Assembly (NCBI GenBank): GCA_930367215.1
Contig: OV884058.1
Span: 108,895,802 to 108,959,801, forward strand
Source of the DNA: Pollenia angustigena
Lineage: Eukaryota; Arthropoda; Insecta; Diptera; Polleniidae
Reading direction: 5' to 3'
DNA length: 64,000 nt
The notes under the pieces are model-generated. The model was not told where the DNA came from and ran no database searches. It was given only the letters and a program-made list of their open reading frames with translations. Shown here piece by piece: positions 11,866-23,671 of this stretch; within the stretch, counting starts at the first letter, position 1, and every line of letters begins with the position of its first letter. Position numbers and translations under genes: made by a program.

Positions 11866-12025
11866 GATTAAGGGAAAAATATTATGATGTAATATTACGA
11901 GTATATTTTGTCATAATATGATTCAATAATAATCTTAATATGAATCTTATGAATATATCATGAATCTTATCATAATATGTTGCTCTTAGAATATGTTTAC
12001 CACAACTATGTTTTTTCTTTGCGTG

Positions 12026-12176
12026 CTTGAAAGTAGCTGGTTATATTTTTTTTTTTTTTTTTTTTTTTTGCTTTAAGGGATTTCTGTAATGTCTTGTCAC
12101 TGCATTTTTGCAATGCAAATTATTATTATTAGATATACATATTATTTTCACTCCAAGCAATAACAGATTTCTAATA
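12026..12176. other. Short spacer with poly-T
   Basis: Includes a run of about 22 T near 12048-12069. Nothing else was recognised. Confidence 0.5.
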
Positions 12177-12364
12177 AAGGGTGTTTTTTATAGAGTGACA
12201 CAAGTTTAAATCATAATAAAACAAGGAAATATAATTTAAATATCAATGAAACGGGCTTTATTGGAAAAAAAAAATTTATGAAATTAAAATATGATTTCTG
12301 CCATGTGGCCGCCAAGGTTGGCGGGTAGAAGGCGCCAATTTTCAACAACTTTTTGCATTCTGAC

Positions 12365-14044
12365 TAGGGTATTCATTTGGTTAATCGTCAATCGGTTAAC
12401 CGATTAATAACTACCCGATTAACTGATCGGTTAATTTCAAATTGGCTTTTTTCGATTAACGATTAAACCGATTAATTTCAGTCGATTAACCGATGTGATA
12501 AAATTTTCAATATTTTGTAGTATTATAACATATTTTTTTGTGATTTTAATTATTTGTTTCATCTCATATACAAAATGTATGTCTGACTTTAGAAAATATT
12601 TTTTCCATAAAAACAAAAAAGGTGTTCAGTGATCTTTATTTTAACCCATTTTCCGCCGACTGGTGACTTAAATTACAATGTTTTTTTATCTTTATAAGCG
12701 ATCAACAGGAATGTAGCGAAAAATGGGTTAAATTTTTGATTACCAACACGTTTGTTTCTGTTTTATGTATGTGTTTAGTTATTTGTTTCTTCTTATATCT
12801 TCTCATATCAGTCTTTTAACAGAATTAACCGAAACAACTCTAATGGCATAATGGAGTATTTTATATGTTGAGAGAAATCCTGGAAAAGGACTGAGAAATT
12901 AGATATTTATCTACGATAAGTGAAAGAATTTTTTCCAAGTCAAGTTTTGGCAAAAAAAAAAAATTTTCTAAACGATTATTTTAAAAGATCTCCTATAACT
13001 AATGAAATTATGTCAGTTTATTTTTTTATAAATACATATTTGGGGGATATACAAGATAGTCATAAAGTCGTATGTCTTTAAATAATTACAAGAAATATAT
13101 ACGTTGGCTTAATATGCAAACCGGCTAAACTCACTTTTTATGTTAATTGAGATTTTGATGCCGTTTGGTACAGAAAGGTACGTCTAGTTAACCAGCATGT
13201 GGTTTTTATTCTACATATTTAAGTCTTGAAGAGTGTCAAACTAACTTTATTTTTAATTTTCTATCAAGCTACAAATAGGAAAATTAAGAAGTTTTTCGTC
13301 TCTCCTGTTAAATGTGCTGAAAGTGACTTAGCAGGATATTAAGCCGACGATATGACTGTTGTGGGCTACCCCTTATAATTTAGATTTCTACTGTACAGTT
13401 ATGAAGAATCAATGAACACAGCATTAAAATTTTTATTTTGTTTGACACACAACAACTTTTATTTTAAACATGATTTAGCCAAATAGTATGTAAGATTTGG
13501 AAGAAATTTTAAAAATGAAAGATGACCCGAAAAAATGGGCTATTTTTCATACAATATTTAAAAAACGAAAAATCACCCAATAATAACGAAAAATAGCCCA
13601 AAAGTTTTGGATCATTTTCTTATGAATTCAGGCCCAATTTTACATGGAATTTTTTGGGCGATTTTTAATTTTTTTTTTTTGGCCCATTTTTCTTTGGGCG
13701 ATTTTTCCTACAGCCATTATGGCGATATGACTTGATAGCACACCTTGTGTATTAATTGAAAAATGCATATTAAATATGTATGAATTGTTTTTTTCTTTGT
13801 TTGCTCGTTTTAGTTCAAGAATTGTTATGTTTGGTATGTTATTGTTTTTTTTTATTAATAAGCTCCAAATAATAAACAATGCGTTTTTATATATTGAATT
13901 TACTTAATTTATAAAAAAACATTATTAATCGGTTAACCGATCAAGAACAAAATTAACCGATTATTAATCGATTAAACCAAAACCTCGGTTAATTAATCGA
14001 GCGATTAACCGATTAAAGCAAAAGGCCGATTAAATAAATACCCT
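12365..14044. mobile_element. hAT-type non-autonomous element, TSD ATTCTGAC
   Basis: A 1680-bp insertion into the mariner with termini TAGGGTATTCATTTGG and AAATAAATACCCTA, and a perfect 8-bp duplication ATTCTGAC (12357-12364 and 14045-14052). An 8-bp duplication and a TAGGG terminus fit hAT. Both ends carry dense subterminal arrays of GGTTAA/AACCGATTAA, about 12378-12494 and 13926-14036. No transposase frame is visible. Confidence 0.9.
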
Positions 14045-14052
14045 AATTCTGA

Positions 14053-14350
14053 CCATCATCGTTTTTGAAGACATATAGGCCAATGACGCCGCCAGCCCAT
14101 AAAGCGCACCAAACAGTAATTTTTGTGAATGTAGTGGTGTTTCGACAAAAGCTTGTGGATTCTTCTCACTCCAAATGCGACAATTCTGCTTATTTACGCA
14201 CCCATTCAACCCGAAATGGGCTTCATCGGAAAATAAAATTTTGAATGGAAATTCAAAATGCTTCAGCCCATTCGTCGAATTATTTTGATTAAAAATTTCA
14301 ACCATTTGCACGCGTTGCTCTTGTGTATGTCGATTAAAATGAAATGTCAA
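14053..14350 (-). pseudogene. Mariner transposase remnant (N-terminal part)
   Basis: Starts MTFHFNRHTQEQRVQMVEIF, jumps over a deletion to KILFSDEAHFGLNG (first catalytic Asp), then WSEKNPQAFVETPL and a degraded segment. A short C-terminal piece lies beyond the hAT insertion near 12300-12356. The second and third catalytic residues are deleted. Confidence 0.8.
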
Positions 14351-14449
14351 GACAAACTAAACAAAAACCAACTATCAGCTGTTAAATGGGTGCTCAAATA
14401 AAGCAGAGATGCCAACTCAAAATTGTGATACTCTAAAAAACACCCTTTA

Positions 14450-14604
14450 CAACAAATGGTTACACAAAAATCAACGGTTGCAAGTTGTTCACATAATAGA
14501 GATAGGTTTTGTTCACCCTTTAGAATCTTATTTGTAAAAGTTTTGTCGTTCACTATTCTGGATGTTCATATAACTGGGTATTTATATAACCGAGCATCTG
14601 CTGT
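14450..14604. other. No gene; repeated TTCACATAA-like motifs
   Basis: Contains TTCACATAATAGAG near 14488 and GTTCATATAACTGGG / TATATAACCGAGC near 14563-14595, similar to 10616-10677. Confidence 0.35.
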
Positions 14605-15120
14605 AGTAGCGAAGTTGATTTAACGATGTACATTTGTCCGTCTGTCCGTGCGTATGTTGAAATGGTTTTTCCGAAGAACCCATTATAACGATAGGGGACT
14701 TGGTTGTTACATGTTTATGTCACATATACACCGTTAAAGCTTGCTATTGAACATCAGTCAGAGCGATCAATTAAGGACTCAGATATGAGCAAAAATAACC
14801 ACGAAGGCTCTAGTTTTACCCGTAAATTTGTTTTTGATGTTGTTTGTATCTCTTTTACGGTATATCTGGAGACAGGCAAGGGAAAAAGTTTTCAAATTAG
14901 TTACAAACATCTTGGTTAACGAAACACAAGCTGCCTAAAAAATAGACGGAATTGGAGAAGTAGACCTGCCACTTCCCATACAAGGACATTATAAATTTCT
15001 GTACATCTGGAGAACGGAAAAAGCCAAAGTTTTCAAATTATTCTAGCATCTTGGTTATCGATACACTGCATTCGATAAAAAATGTGGGCGGGATTGGAGA
15101 AGTGTGTGTGTCACAAAATA
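14605..15120. repeat. Periodic dispersed repeat (copy A)
   Basis: Non-coding. Two diverged units of about 120 bp each pair a CTGGAGA...AAAGTTTTCAAATTA block with CATCTTGGTTA and GGA(A/T)TTGGAGAAGT, near 14868-14960 and 15000-15100. It begins with GTCCGTCTGTCCGT. A related, more diverged copy is at 25387. Confidence 0.6.
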
Positions 15121-17211
15121 TATTTATTTACAGTACTTTTCGCTTATAGTCACATATTTTAGTTGCAGACAAATCGTAGACTATATCGCTAATGTGACTA
15201 TAAGCCGAATTCGAATATAATCAAGTTATGTGAATATGGAAAATAAACAATTTAATAGAATTTGAAGAACCTGTACAAAATTTTAAATTTTATTACATAT
15301 CTGGACGATAAATTGTTACAACACATAGAAAATACCGTCAACATTTAAAAACATATTGGGACAGACAGTTCACATTATAATTACCAGTTTAAAGAACCAG
15401 GGTTGACTAGAACTATTGCTCGACCTGTTCGCTCTGGGCCAAACGGTGGATGCTTTACTAGAAAATGTCCACAAAAATCTTTCTAAGTCTACTGGTCGAA
15501 TTGATTCTCGATTGAGAGAGAAAAGAAGATCTGGTGCCAAATTTCGGCATTCGCTATAGATCGAAATTTCGATTTGACTTATTTCTTAATTTCGATCGAT
15601 ATCAAATGTCGTAATTCGGGCACTGATCTGATACATAATGAAACCGAAGTACACATTGTTTATATTTAAGTTGCCTAGTTTTTGTTATGTGTGAAAATTG
15701 CTTTTGGAAAGTGTAATATTTATAAAAAACTTGCAATTGCTTGTTGTACTTTTCTTTTTTGAAGGCAAAAGTTGGCCCGTCTGCAAAAGAAACTGAAACG
15801 TTAAAAAATTTACTTTAATCAGCCAGCCAAATAGTCATATGTACTCAATATACATATATGTATTTATACATTTATGTATATGCAACTTAAGTAAAAGTGC
15901 CAAATGATAAAAAGGCTCTCTAAAAATTGCATAAACTTCAGTCTACAAAAGGTCGCCAATGACTGAATATTTAGTTCTTGCATAAATTCATATTTCATGT
16001 ATGAACAACTACGAAATTTTGTTCTAATCATGTTTTATACGATGATTCCTTGTTATTCCAAAGAAATAAACGTAAAAGAAACTGTTAGCGAAATTGAAAA
16101 CAAACAAAAAAAGGGGGGGGGGGGGGGGGGAATAGGAATGAAAATGAAAATATTTAAAAACAAAAAAAAGAAAGGAAAAAAATATCCTAAAACCAAAAGC
16201 AGACAATAAAAAGGAAAATCTAGTTCATCGTGTTTATTGTAGATTAAGGTTTTTTTGAACAAATAATACTAGTGAACACACACAGACACATAAAAGCAAA
16301 AAAGGCACTAATACACTTAAAACATAGTTGCATATACCCAGTAAGCCTTTTATTAAAATAAATGTTTGCTTTTTTATTGGCCCAAGAGCAGCACCAACTT
16401 TTGCCTGCATTTGTTTTATATATTTCTGATATTTCGTAATTTTCTGTTACATAAAACTGTCATTCACTTAAATATAACTTCAGTGACAGATAAAATGGAG
16501 TCGGTAGTAGTTTTTTTAGCTTTAGAAGTAACCCATTATGCCACTTTATTTTTATTTTCCAAAGTTTCTCTGATTAGAGCTGGCCGTGATTATGCCCGCA
16601 GCCATATTGGTGTTCAGGTGCGATATTTAATTTTTCCTATACTGAACTGGTGCTGTATGGTGTAGGGAATGGTAAATCGATTTCGATTCGATTAGGAGTA
16701 TACCTAACAGTCCTAAACATATTGTGCCGAACCAAACACAGAAAGTCAGCTTCGTGAAAATCAACATATTATAGAAACACAACAGTTGAATTAAGCCATG
16801 GCATTCCTGTGGAAATACGCTAATATTTAAACGGAACACTGTAGTTTTAAGCAGAGTGAAAAAACAAAAAGTATGTAATTTATCCTATCGCATACGAAAT
16901 ATCTCTGCATCTTTCTGAAATCAATGACATGCAAACGTTTGTTTTCTAAAACTAACTTAATAGTAACTTAGCAAAGAAAAAGTCGCCACCTATCAGGAAC
17001 TATTGTCATAATCCTTTGAAATACTATCCATACATTCAGGCTTGTCACAGAAATCAATTCCGGTGAAAAGTGATTTCGTTTTTTGTGAAGCAGGATACGA
17101 AGTACGAGTCGTACTCAAAAATTCATCCTAAATGGGATCACCTTCGAAAATCATTCCAAAAATTTCTTTAAATAAGTACAAAATTGTTAAACCAAGTAAA
17201 AAAAAGATTAA
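15121..17211. other. No gene; hairpin and poly-G inside
   Basis: A hairpin, TTCGCTTATAGTCACAT and the complement ATGTGACTATAAGCCGAA, lies at about 15137-15208. A run of 18 G is at 16113-16130 after an A run. A 99-codon frame at 16366-16665 includes a non-repetitive C-terminal part, but I recognise no domain and cannot support a gene. Confidence 0.45.
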
Positions 17212-17419
17212 TGGTGCTTTCTTTTCTACAAAAAATGTGACATTTTAATTAAAAAATGCAATTTGGTGTATGTTTCTTAAAAATTTTGCTCCCGTAAAGG
17301 GTGACTTGCTTTATTCTTAAAAAACTCACCCTTTCCGGGAGTAAAATTTTTAAGAAACAGACACCAAATTGCATTTTTTAATTAAAATGTCACATTTTTT
17401 TGTAGAAAAGAAAACACCA
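17212..17419. mobile_element. Near-perfect palindromic MITE, TAA duplication
   Basis: A 208-bp element with arms of about 85-90 bp. The left arm has TTTCTTTTCTACAAAAAATG and GCAATTTGGTGTATGTTTC; the right arm is the complement. TAA flanks both ends (17209-17211 and 17420-17422). A one-armed relative lies at 53585. Confidence 0.85.
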
Positions 17420-17422
17420 TAA

Positions 17423-18339
17423 GCTTATTGCTGGTAGTGCCACTCTGAGAGTAAAATTATAAAGTGAGCGTATTAATCTCGTTAAACTAATCAAAGTCTG
17501 TTGAATACACTACAACAACACCACACAAGTAGTTAAAAAACGATATGCTTGTTGTGTGTAGAAACAACAAAAACAACAGAACAAGATGAAAACACATTAT
17601 TTTCAAGTTCAAATAAATTGAGAACTCTTGCTTCTCATTTAGTTTATGTTTTCAGTTATATATCTACATTCAGTTTTAAAGTAAAAAACATATTCGGGAA
17701 TAATGCTGGTGTTTTATAATTGAAATTCTGTAAGGTGTAATACGGGTAAGTAAATCAATAATAATAAAATTCTCCTTCTTATTTCACATTTGATTATTTT
17801 CAAGAATGAATTTCGGATTGAATCAACTTTATAATACTTGAATCAAGCGCATTTTGAGATTGCTTAAATCTTAGTTTTACTTAAACCGATCTAATTTTTG
17901 GACTATTTCAAGGACGAACTCGGGATTGAATATGGATAAGTTAAGTATTTCGCGATAAAAAACCCAAACTTGAATCAATCTTTTTATACTTGCTTCAAGA
18001 AAATCTGTGCTCACCGCACTATAAATACCGCTTCGGATTGATTTGAGTACGGAAGGATTGATTTTTCTTTTGAGTGTACTTTACCAGAATCCTGAATGTC
18101 TTGTGGCTAATAAATCAATGAATGTTTAAACTTTGGTTTTGTTGAACTAAAATTAAATTTATATATAGTTTAAACTTAACAGCTGTAATTCAGTGCCCCA
18201 TATATGTAGTGTGGAAGCGCTGCGATAAATGTTGTCAAACTGATATGATTTGTATTGGTAGTTTAAATGCCAAATTTTATGCGTTTAGAGATCGCTTAAA
18301 TGTTTACTGAGAGTTTAGCTTGCACTGATTTATTACTTA
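17423..18339. other. No gene recognised
   Basis: Non-coding. TTGAATCAA/TTGATT motifs recur at 17810-18065. No product or RNA is supported. Confidence 0.45.
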
Positions 18340-18548
18340 GCTTTAGTTAGCGCAGCCAGTATTTGTTATACCATAAATGAGAAAATCCTTGCGCCCAGCT
18401 GAAGGCCGGCTATAGAGAGAAGCTTAAGCTAGCGAAGCCAGTGTTTGTTATACCATAGAGGATGAAATCCTTGCGCCCAGCCGAAGGCCGGCTGTGCAGA
18501 GAAGCTTTAGTTAGCGAAGCCGGTACTTGTTTTATCAAAGAGGAGAAA
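18340..18548. repeat. 82-bp tandem repeat, about 2.6 copies
   Basis: Units start at 18340, 18422 and 18504 (GCTTTAGTTAGCG and variants) and share CCTTGCGCCCAGC(T/C)GAAGGC. A diverged relative lies at about 35030-35130 inside the nested hAT region. Confidence 0.85.
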
Positions 18549-18704
18549 ATCTATGCTTTCGAATTTGTAAGCATGTTGTGGACATTATGACACTCTACAA
18601 AATGTCATAGTTATGACACTGCTCTGATGGACATTATGACACTTGACGTTATGACATGCCACCTTCGTAGATAGGGAAGATGGTTAATCTAGGGTCGCAA
18701 ATTT
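18549..18704. other. Spacer with repeated TATGACA motifs
   Basis: About 18583-18657 repeats ATTATGACACT/TTATGACA five times in both spacing classes. No gene. Confidence 0.4.
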
Positions 18705-18942
18705 GGAGTTGGAATTTGTCAGTTTTCTCAGTGTCAAGAGCAAAGATATTATCACTCATGACAGCTTTCTAAATATTAAAAGAGTATTCATAGAATTTAA
18801 TACAAGTTTATGCTAATCAGGACCTGTAGAAAGATTATTTTCATCGGCAGGTTTTACTTATTCTCCAAGAAGAAACTGTTTGTCTGATGCTACATTAAAA
18901 AATCTGATATTTAAAAAAGGAAAACATTGTTTTGTTAATTAA
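18705..18942 (+). pseudogene. hAT transposase C-terminal (dimerisation) relic
   Basis: Frame reading LEFVSFLSVKSKDIITH..., a stop, then GPVERLFSSAGFTYSPRRNC and LSDATLKNLIFKKG, ending in TAA. (P)VERLFS.AG...RR..LSD is the diagnostic C-terminal hAT dimerisation motif. Upstream transposase was not found. The 3' flank of this element probably continues to the hAT terminus at 20890. Confidence 0.75.
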
Positions 18943-19048
18943 CTTTATCTAATGTATTTTTTGGTTTGAATAAAAATGGTGTATTTCGTATTTTAAATAC
19001 ATACATGCACATGACGTGGAAGTATTTTGTATTTTGTATTTGAAATAC

Positions 19049-19721
19049 CCCAGCTAGCATTTTGTATCATAATTTAATCATTTAGGAATCAGCTTCAAGG
19101 GCAAAATACCCGTATATGAGCTCTTTTTTTATCATAAATGATACTCTCGTTGTGAGAAAATGGTACCCTACCGATGAATCAACTGAAAGAATCATTTGTG
19201 ATACAATTTTCTGATTCCTTTCTGATCATTTAATGCTAGTTTTTCTAATCATTATTGTATCATTTTTGTCCCATTTTTAAATCGTAAATTTTATAGTTTT
19301 TGATTATATGTACATATGTATGTATTTTATATCATTTTTTAATTCTCATGTTTTTTTTTTTAATTTTTCAACATTATGGCTCTTGAACCAAACAAAAGTA
19401 ATTGGTTTTTCGCAAAGAAGATAAGAAACAATTTGCACTAACATTTAAGTTTATAAATTGTCAATAATTTTTGGGCTTCTTTTTTAGCCTAGCTTTTTAT
19501 TTGTTTGGCTGACATGAAAGTTTTTTTTTTGTAATTTTTCATTTGGCAAAAAAAAAAATTCAAAATATTTAAAAATCATTATTTAAACATATAAATGAAT
19601 CATATATGAATCCTTTTTTAATCAATCAGGTGATAAATCAGGTTTTTAATCATCAAAACTGATCTTAAAAGAATCATTTAGGTGATTTTTACAAAAAATA
19701 ATCAGCCAAATGCTAGCTGGG
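19049..19721. mobile_element. TIR element with CCCAGCTAGCAT ends
   Basis: A 673-bp insertion with inverted termini CCCAGCTAGCATTT. Subterminal regions repeat AATCATTT / AAATGATT many times. A solitary right end of the same family, AAATGCTAGCTGGG, is at 28261-28277. A target duplication was not resolved and no coding sequence is present. Confidence 0.7.
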
Positions 19722-19773
19722 ACGTACAATAAATGAAAGTATTTTGTATTTTAAATACCATACAGATGTGTAA

Positions 19774-20777
19774 AGGGCCAAATACACTTGTCAAAGACTG
19801 TTGGGATCTGGAAATTCTTTAATTGTACCGTCTCAATGGCAAAATTGTACCAAATTGACATAAATTGTACCAAAATTTCGCTAAAAATTAAAATAGCATG
19901 CATAGTAAGAATTCATAACACTTTTTTTTCAACAATAACAAAATATGGACCGATTTTTACTATTTTCAGTAGGCTATGTCCTTATGAATTAAACCTCTGT
20001 ACAAAATTTGAACGATTTACCTTAAAGATTGCGACCTGTACTTTAAGCACAACCAGACAACAGACAACCAGCTGGATGGAGGGACATAGTTAACTCGACT
20101 CAGAAAGTGATTCTGAGTCGATCGGTATACTATTTATATTTTTTAGTGTTCACACATTAGCACAAACGCATAATATTCCACTATTGTGGTGTGGTTATAA
20201 AAAATTAAGAAGAAGAAAAAATGTATATACCTATTTCAAAGGCAGACAAAAATGCTGATAGTGTCACCAAAAACAATCGACAAAAGTGGCGATTTGGAGA
20301 CACTTGTTCTCCGGCCTTCTACAGGGATACGAATACACATACTTATGTATGTACTTAATATGTTAGCATAACATCATGAACATAAATCAACATAAATTAA
20401 ATTTTTAGTAGTTCTGGTCAGGGCTGGAGATATGCTATTAGAAATTGTATTATTAAGAGAAAAGATAGTGACTCCACCTCAACGAAATGAACATCAAAAT
20501 GAATTATGAAACTTCGTGGGTCTTCTTCTAAAATTGTACCCAAAAAGGATGAAATGTACCAGTGTACCAATAAAGTTTCGATTGTACCAAATTTGGTACA
20601 ATTGTACCACAAATCCCATCAGTGTTGTCAAATGCTTGTCCAGCGGGCGAATTCATCGTGTACGTGTGCTGGACGTAATATTTTCCATCCAGCATCGTCG
20701 GTTGGACACATACAAACACATTTTCACTAATACTACCACAATGCTTGATGAATATTTTGATCAGTGTATTTGGGCCT
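19774..20777. mobile_element. TIR element with TAA duplication
   Basis: A 1004-bp element with ends AGGGCCAAATACACT and the complement AGTGTATTTGGGCCT, flanked by TAA (19771-19773 and 20778-20780). It repeats ATTGTACCAAA near both ends (19812-19876 and 20531-20612). It carries a copy of a dispersed repeat at 19900-20205. The duplication and G/C-rich ends suggest PIF/Harbinger-like. Confidence 0.75.
19900..20205 (+). repeat. Dispersed fly repeat (plus orientation)
   Basis: Homologous in inverted orientation to 29205-29640. Shared blocks include AAACGCATAATA, CTATTGTGGTGTGG and GCGACCTGTACTTT(A/G). Contains the CAGACAACCAGCTGG and GACTCAG wording common in fly intergenic repeats. Non-coding. 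Confidence 0.65.
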
Positions 20778-20890
20778 TAAGTATTTTATATTTTAAATAC
20801 ATGACCAGCAAGTATTTTGTATTTTAAATACATGACCAGCAAGTAGTTTGTATTTTAAATACCGCAAACCATGTATTTTGCCCAACACTG

Positions 20891-22087
20891 TGTCCAAATT
20901 AAAGAACTTCCGCTACATACATATATTTGTACATATTACTTGAAAACGTTTCACCATATTTAGTAAAAAAAATTCAAAATTCGAAAACGACATTATCTTT
21001 AAGCCGTGCCCTACATTTGTTTTTTATTTGCCCAGTAGTTTCGGATATTTCTTTGAACAATTAAAAAAAAATAATTTTGTTATCTTCATGGAGGAATAAT
21101 CTGCCAGTTTACAATGTCATTATTTTTTCTATCTGAGTTTTTGTTTTTATACCCTTCGCCGAAGGTAAAATGGTTGTTATTCTTTTGATAACACTGGGTG
21201 AAATTTGTTAAGTCATGGAAATATAACATACAAAATCAAAAAAGCTTCATCTTCAAGATCAAAATCGCAAAAAACTTTAAAAAATTATATTTGTTTACCT
21301 TTTTCCCCTGTTTAGGTCCATAGGTAGCAAACAATTCAAAATTCAAGGAAGCAATCAATTACAAAAACGTACCTAAGATCTCAATAAACAACTTTCTAGA
21401 ACATATGAACTGCCTTGGAATGATTCTTAACTCCACTTAGGAAGCATACAATGGTTCAAGAGGCCAATCTAGCTGGAAAAAAGTAAATTTTTTTAGGTTT
21501 CAAAGATCACATAATTTGTTTGGTAATTGTTAGATAACTATCCACTGTTCAAACCTGCTTTGTTATGATTTTTGGAAAATGATCAATGGCATTGTTTCTG
21601 TTGTTATAAGAGGCCAGTCTATTCACAGCTTCACTTTTAAACTGATCCTAACTTTAAACAAGAGCACATTTGTGGCCGTTTTCTCATTAGGCGATTATCT
21701 TTTTACCCAACGAAAAACTGCACATTAAGGAAATTTGGTTTTCTCAATGTCTCATTTGCTTCTATTCGGTCGCAAAACTAATCAGCACTCATCTGCCAAT
21801 TTTTTATTTTTCCTTTTATTTGCCGAAAAGATAAATTCAATCAGCTGACTCCCAACTTTTACATGTATTTTGAGTGGTGTTGCCAACTGAAAACAATGTT
21901 TTTTGTCGGTATATTGAGAAACCCAAAATCGTTAGCGGACAGTTTATCGGTCTAATAAATTTATGTTGACATTAAGTAACAGACTGTTTGTCGATACATT
22001 GAGAAAATGGCCATTGGGCTTTCTTTTTTATACTGCATTATGTCAGGTATGTTCTAGCATATTATAAATAAATGTTGAATTTAACTG
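20891..22087. other. No gene recognised
   Basis: Non-coding A+T-rich DNA. TATACCCTTCGCCGAAGG near 21151-21168 is a short palindromic motif of a type frequent in fly repeats. No long frames. Confidence 0.5.
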
Positions 22088-22353
22088 GGGGGCTACTCTC
22101 TATTGCGATGCGAAAGAAAATGGTAGCAAATCTAGCGATTGGTACTCTTTAATGCGTTTGCGCATTCGTCTTTCGCATCTATTAATTTTTTTCTTTTTGC
22201 AAATTATCACTATTTATTTTATATAAATTTCAATTTCAAATATTTTCAATCTGCGCCATATTTCATTTTTATTGCCAGTTTTGCCTTAGTACCAAGTTGG
22301 CATTTAGCTTTCGGATCGAAATTGCTTTCGCATAGCAATAGAGAGTAGCCCCC
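22088..22353. mobile_element. MITE with GGGGGCTACTC ends and CTG duplication
   Basis: A 266-bp element with inverted termini of about 28 bp (GGGGGCTACTCTCTATTGC) and CTG at 22085-22087 and 22354-22356. A 69-codon frame in it is not a gene. It shares the CTG duplication with the unrelated MITE at 23321. Confidence 0.85.
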
Positions 22354-22663
22354 CTGTTCTGTGCAGTGATGTTAACCGTACGGTAATTACCCTTTTTTAC
22401 GGTAATTTTGAGCCCCAAAAGGTAGCAAGGTAATTTAATTTAAAATACGGTAATATCAAGATTTGGGTTTTTTGATATTTATATACATACTTACATATGA
22501 AGGCTTTATGATTTTAACTTTTGAGAGGTGATTTTCAGCCAGTTTTAGAAATAGATGAATGTTATACAAAAAATTAAGAATGTTATGTTTCTGCAAATTG
22601 TTAGGTAACAGTGATATTATTTATTTTATTTTAAACTTTTTGTCCGTAAAACTTCGATGAAAA

Positions 22664-22846
22664 CTTCGTACAGACGGTGGTCAGATCTTACAATGTAGTC
22701 CTTTTTCTGACAATGGTGCCATTGTCAGATGCATTAATTTTACACATCTGCAAATGAAAATGAGCTTACAATGTTAACACAGTTGCAATTCTTTTTAGAC
22801 AATTTTAATGACAACATTGTAAGATCTGACCACCGTCTGTACGAAG
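22664..22846. mobile_element. Inverted-repeat MITE
   Basis: A 183-bp element with arms of about 35 bp: CTTCGTACAGACGGTGGTCA and the complement. The sub-motif ACAGACGGTG also occurs in the terminus of the MITE at 937. Target duplication unclear. Confidence 0.7.
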
Positions 22847-23320
22847 CTTAAATATTAAAACTTTTCAGTTGAAGCAAAACTATGTATATGTTTTAATTTT
22901 GTATTAAAGGCATATGAAAAAGAACTTTTATACCCATCGTTTCATCATAAGAAGATGACAAAATAGCACTGTTTTTTACAGCGGGTAGATATGAATATTG
23001 CGTGTAAATTATTTACAAAACGAAATAAAAAAATTTTTGAGTTAATATTCTCTTGCGATATTCGAATTTTAAAAAATTCTGTCTTAGTTGAACGATACCA
23101 ACTCCGGTCCAAATTCAAACTTTTTAGCTTCAGTCGTTTAGGCTGTGCGATGATGAATCAGTCTGGCAGTAACGTTAAAATTTTAGTTATATGATGATTT
23201 TACTTTCGTATTGATAAAAAATACAATAATTTTGGTTTAAAATATGTTTTAAACAAAGATTTTCATTAAAATTTTTCATTAAACACATTTAAAATTTAAA
23301 TAAATTGTTTTTAAATACTG

Positions 23321-23563
23321 GGGCCTAATTACCGCATTCGATATCGAGTAAGCTATCGTATCGAGTAAACTATCGTATTTTTCTGCATTCGATAGACACT
23401 GACGTATCGAATGAAAACTAGGGAGTTGTAATGGCTTTGGTTACTCGATATCGAATGCTATCATCTCAAATTACGATACATTTCATTCGATATCGAGAGT
23501 CATAATACCAAAATAATAAATTTCGATCAATTTTGCTCGATATCGTATGCGGTAATTAGACGC
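23321..23563. mobile_element. 243-bp MITE, CTG duplication (copy 1)
   Basis: Ends GGGCCTAATTACCGCAT and complement, rich in TCGATATCGA palindromes. Flanked by CTG (23318-23320 and 23564-23566). The copy at 41307 is the same length, highly similar and also CTG-flanked. Confidence 0.9.
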
Positions 23564-23671
23564 CTGGCTGTGAATGTTTAAATTAAAAAACCTTTGCGTA
23601 CGGTAATTTCTTCTCAAAAACGGTAATTTTTAGAGGGCCGTACGGTAATGAAAAAATAAAAGTTAACATCA

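Larger units (their letters stand above)
10778..12025. mobile_element. Foldback-like element with CACGCAGAGAAAAAA termini
   Basis: Diverged inverted ends (CACGCAGAGAAAAAATATGG and the complement of CATGTTTTTTCTTTGCGTG after a CCACAACTATG block) bound 1.25 kb. The interior reiterates TTATCATG-like and ATGATTA-like motifs and has a 41-bp tandem array and a nested palindromic element. No transposase was seen. Confidence 0.5.
12177..14447 (-). mobile_element. Mariner deletion derivative split by a hAT element
   Basis: Ends are AAGGGTGTTTTTTA and the complement, with TA at 12175-12176 and 14448-14449. Without the inserted 1680-bp element and its duplicated target, the element is about 583 bp. It is a sister of the 602-bp copy at 31991, which is uninterrupted. 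Confidence 0.85.
18943..20890 (+). mobile_element. 3' flank and terminus of the hAT relic, split twice
   Basis: After the transposase stop there are repeated GTATTTTGTATTTTAAATAC motifs at 18979-19046, near 19738 and at 20781-20870, then a terminus whose complement reads CAGTGTTGGGCAAAATACA, typical of hAT. Two younger elements (19049-19721 and 19774-20777) interrupt it. The left terminus was not located. Confidence 0.6.

Noticed and set aside
16113..16130. G18 run as a regulatory or quadruplex element
   Set aside because: Simple homopolymer next to an A run; nothing shows a role beyond slippage.
16366..16665. Possible host exon with a non-repetitive C-terminal stretch
   Set aside because: No homologous domain recognised, splice sites are weak, and nothing nearby continues a gene.
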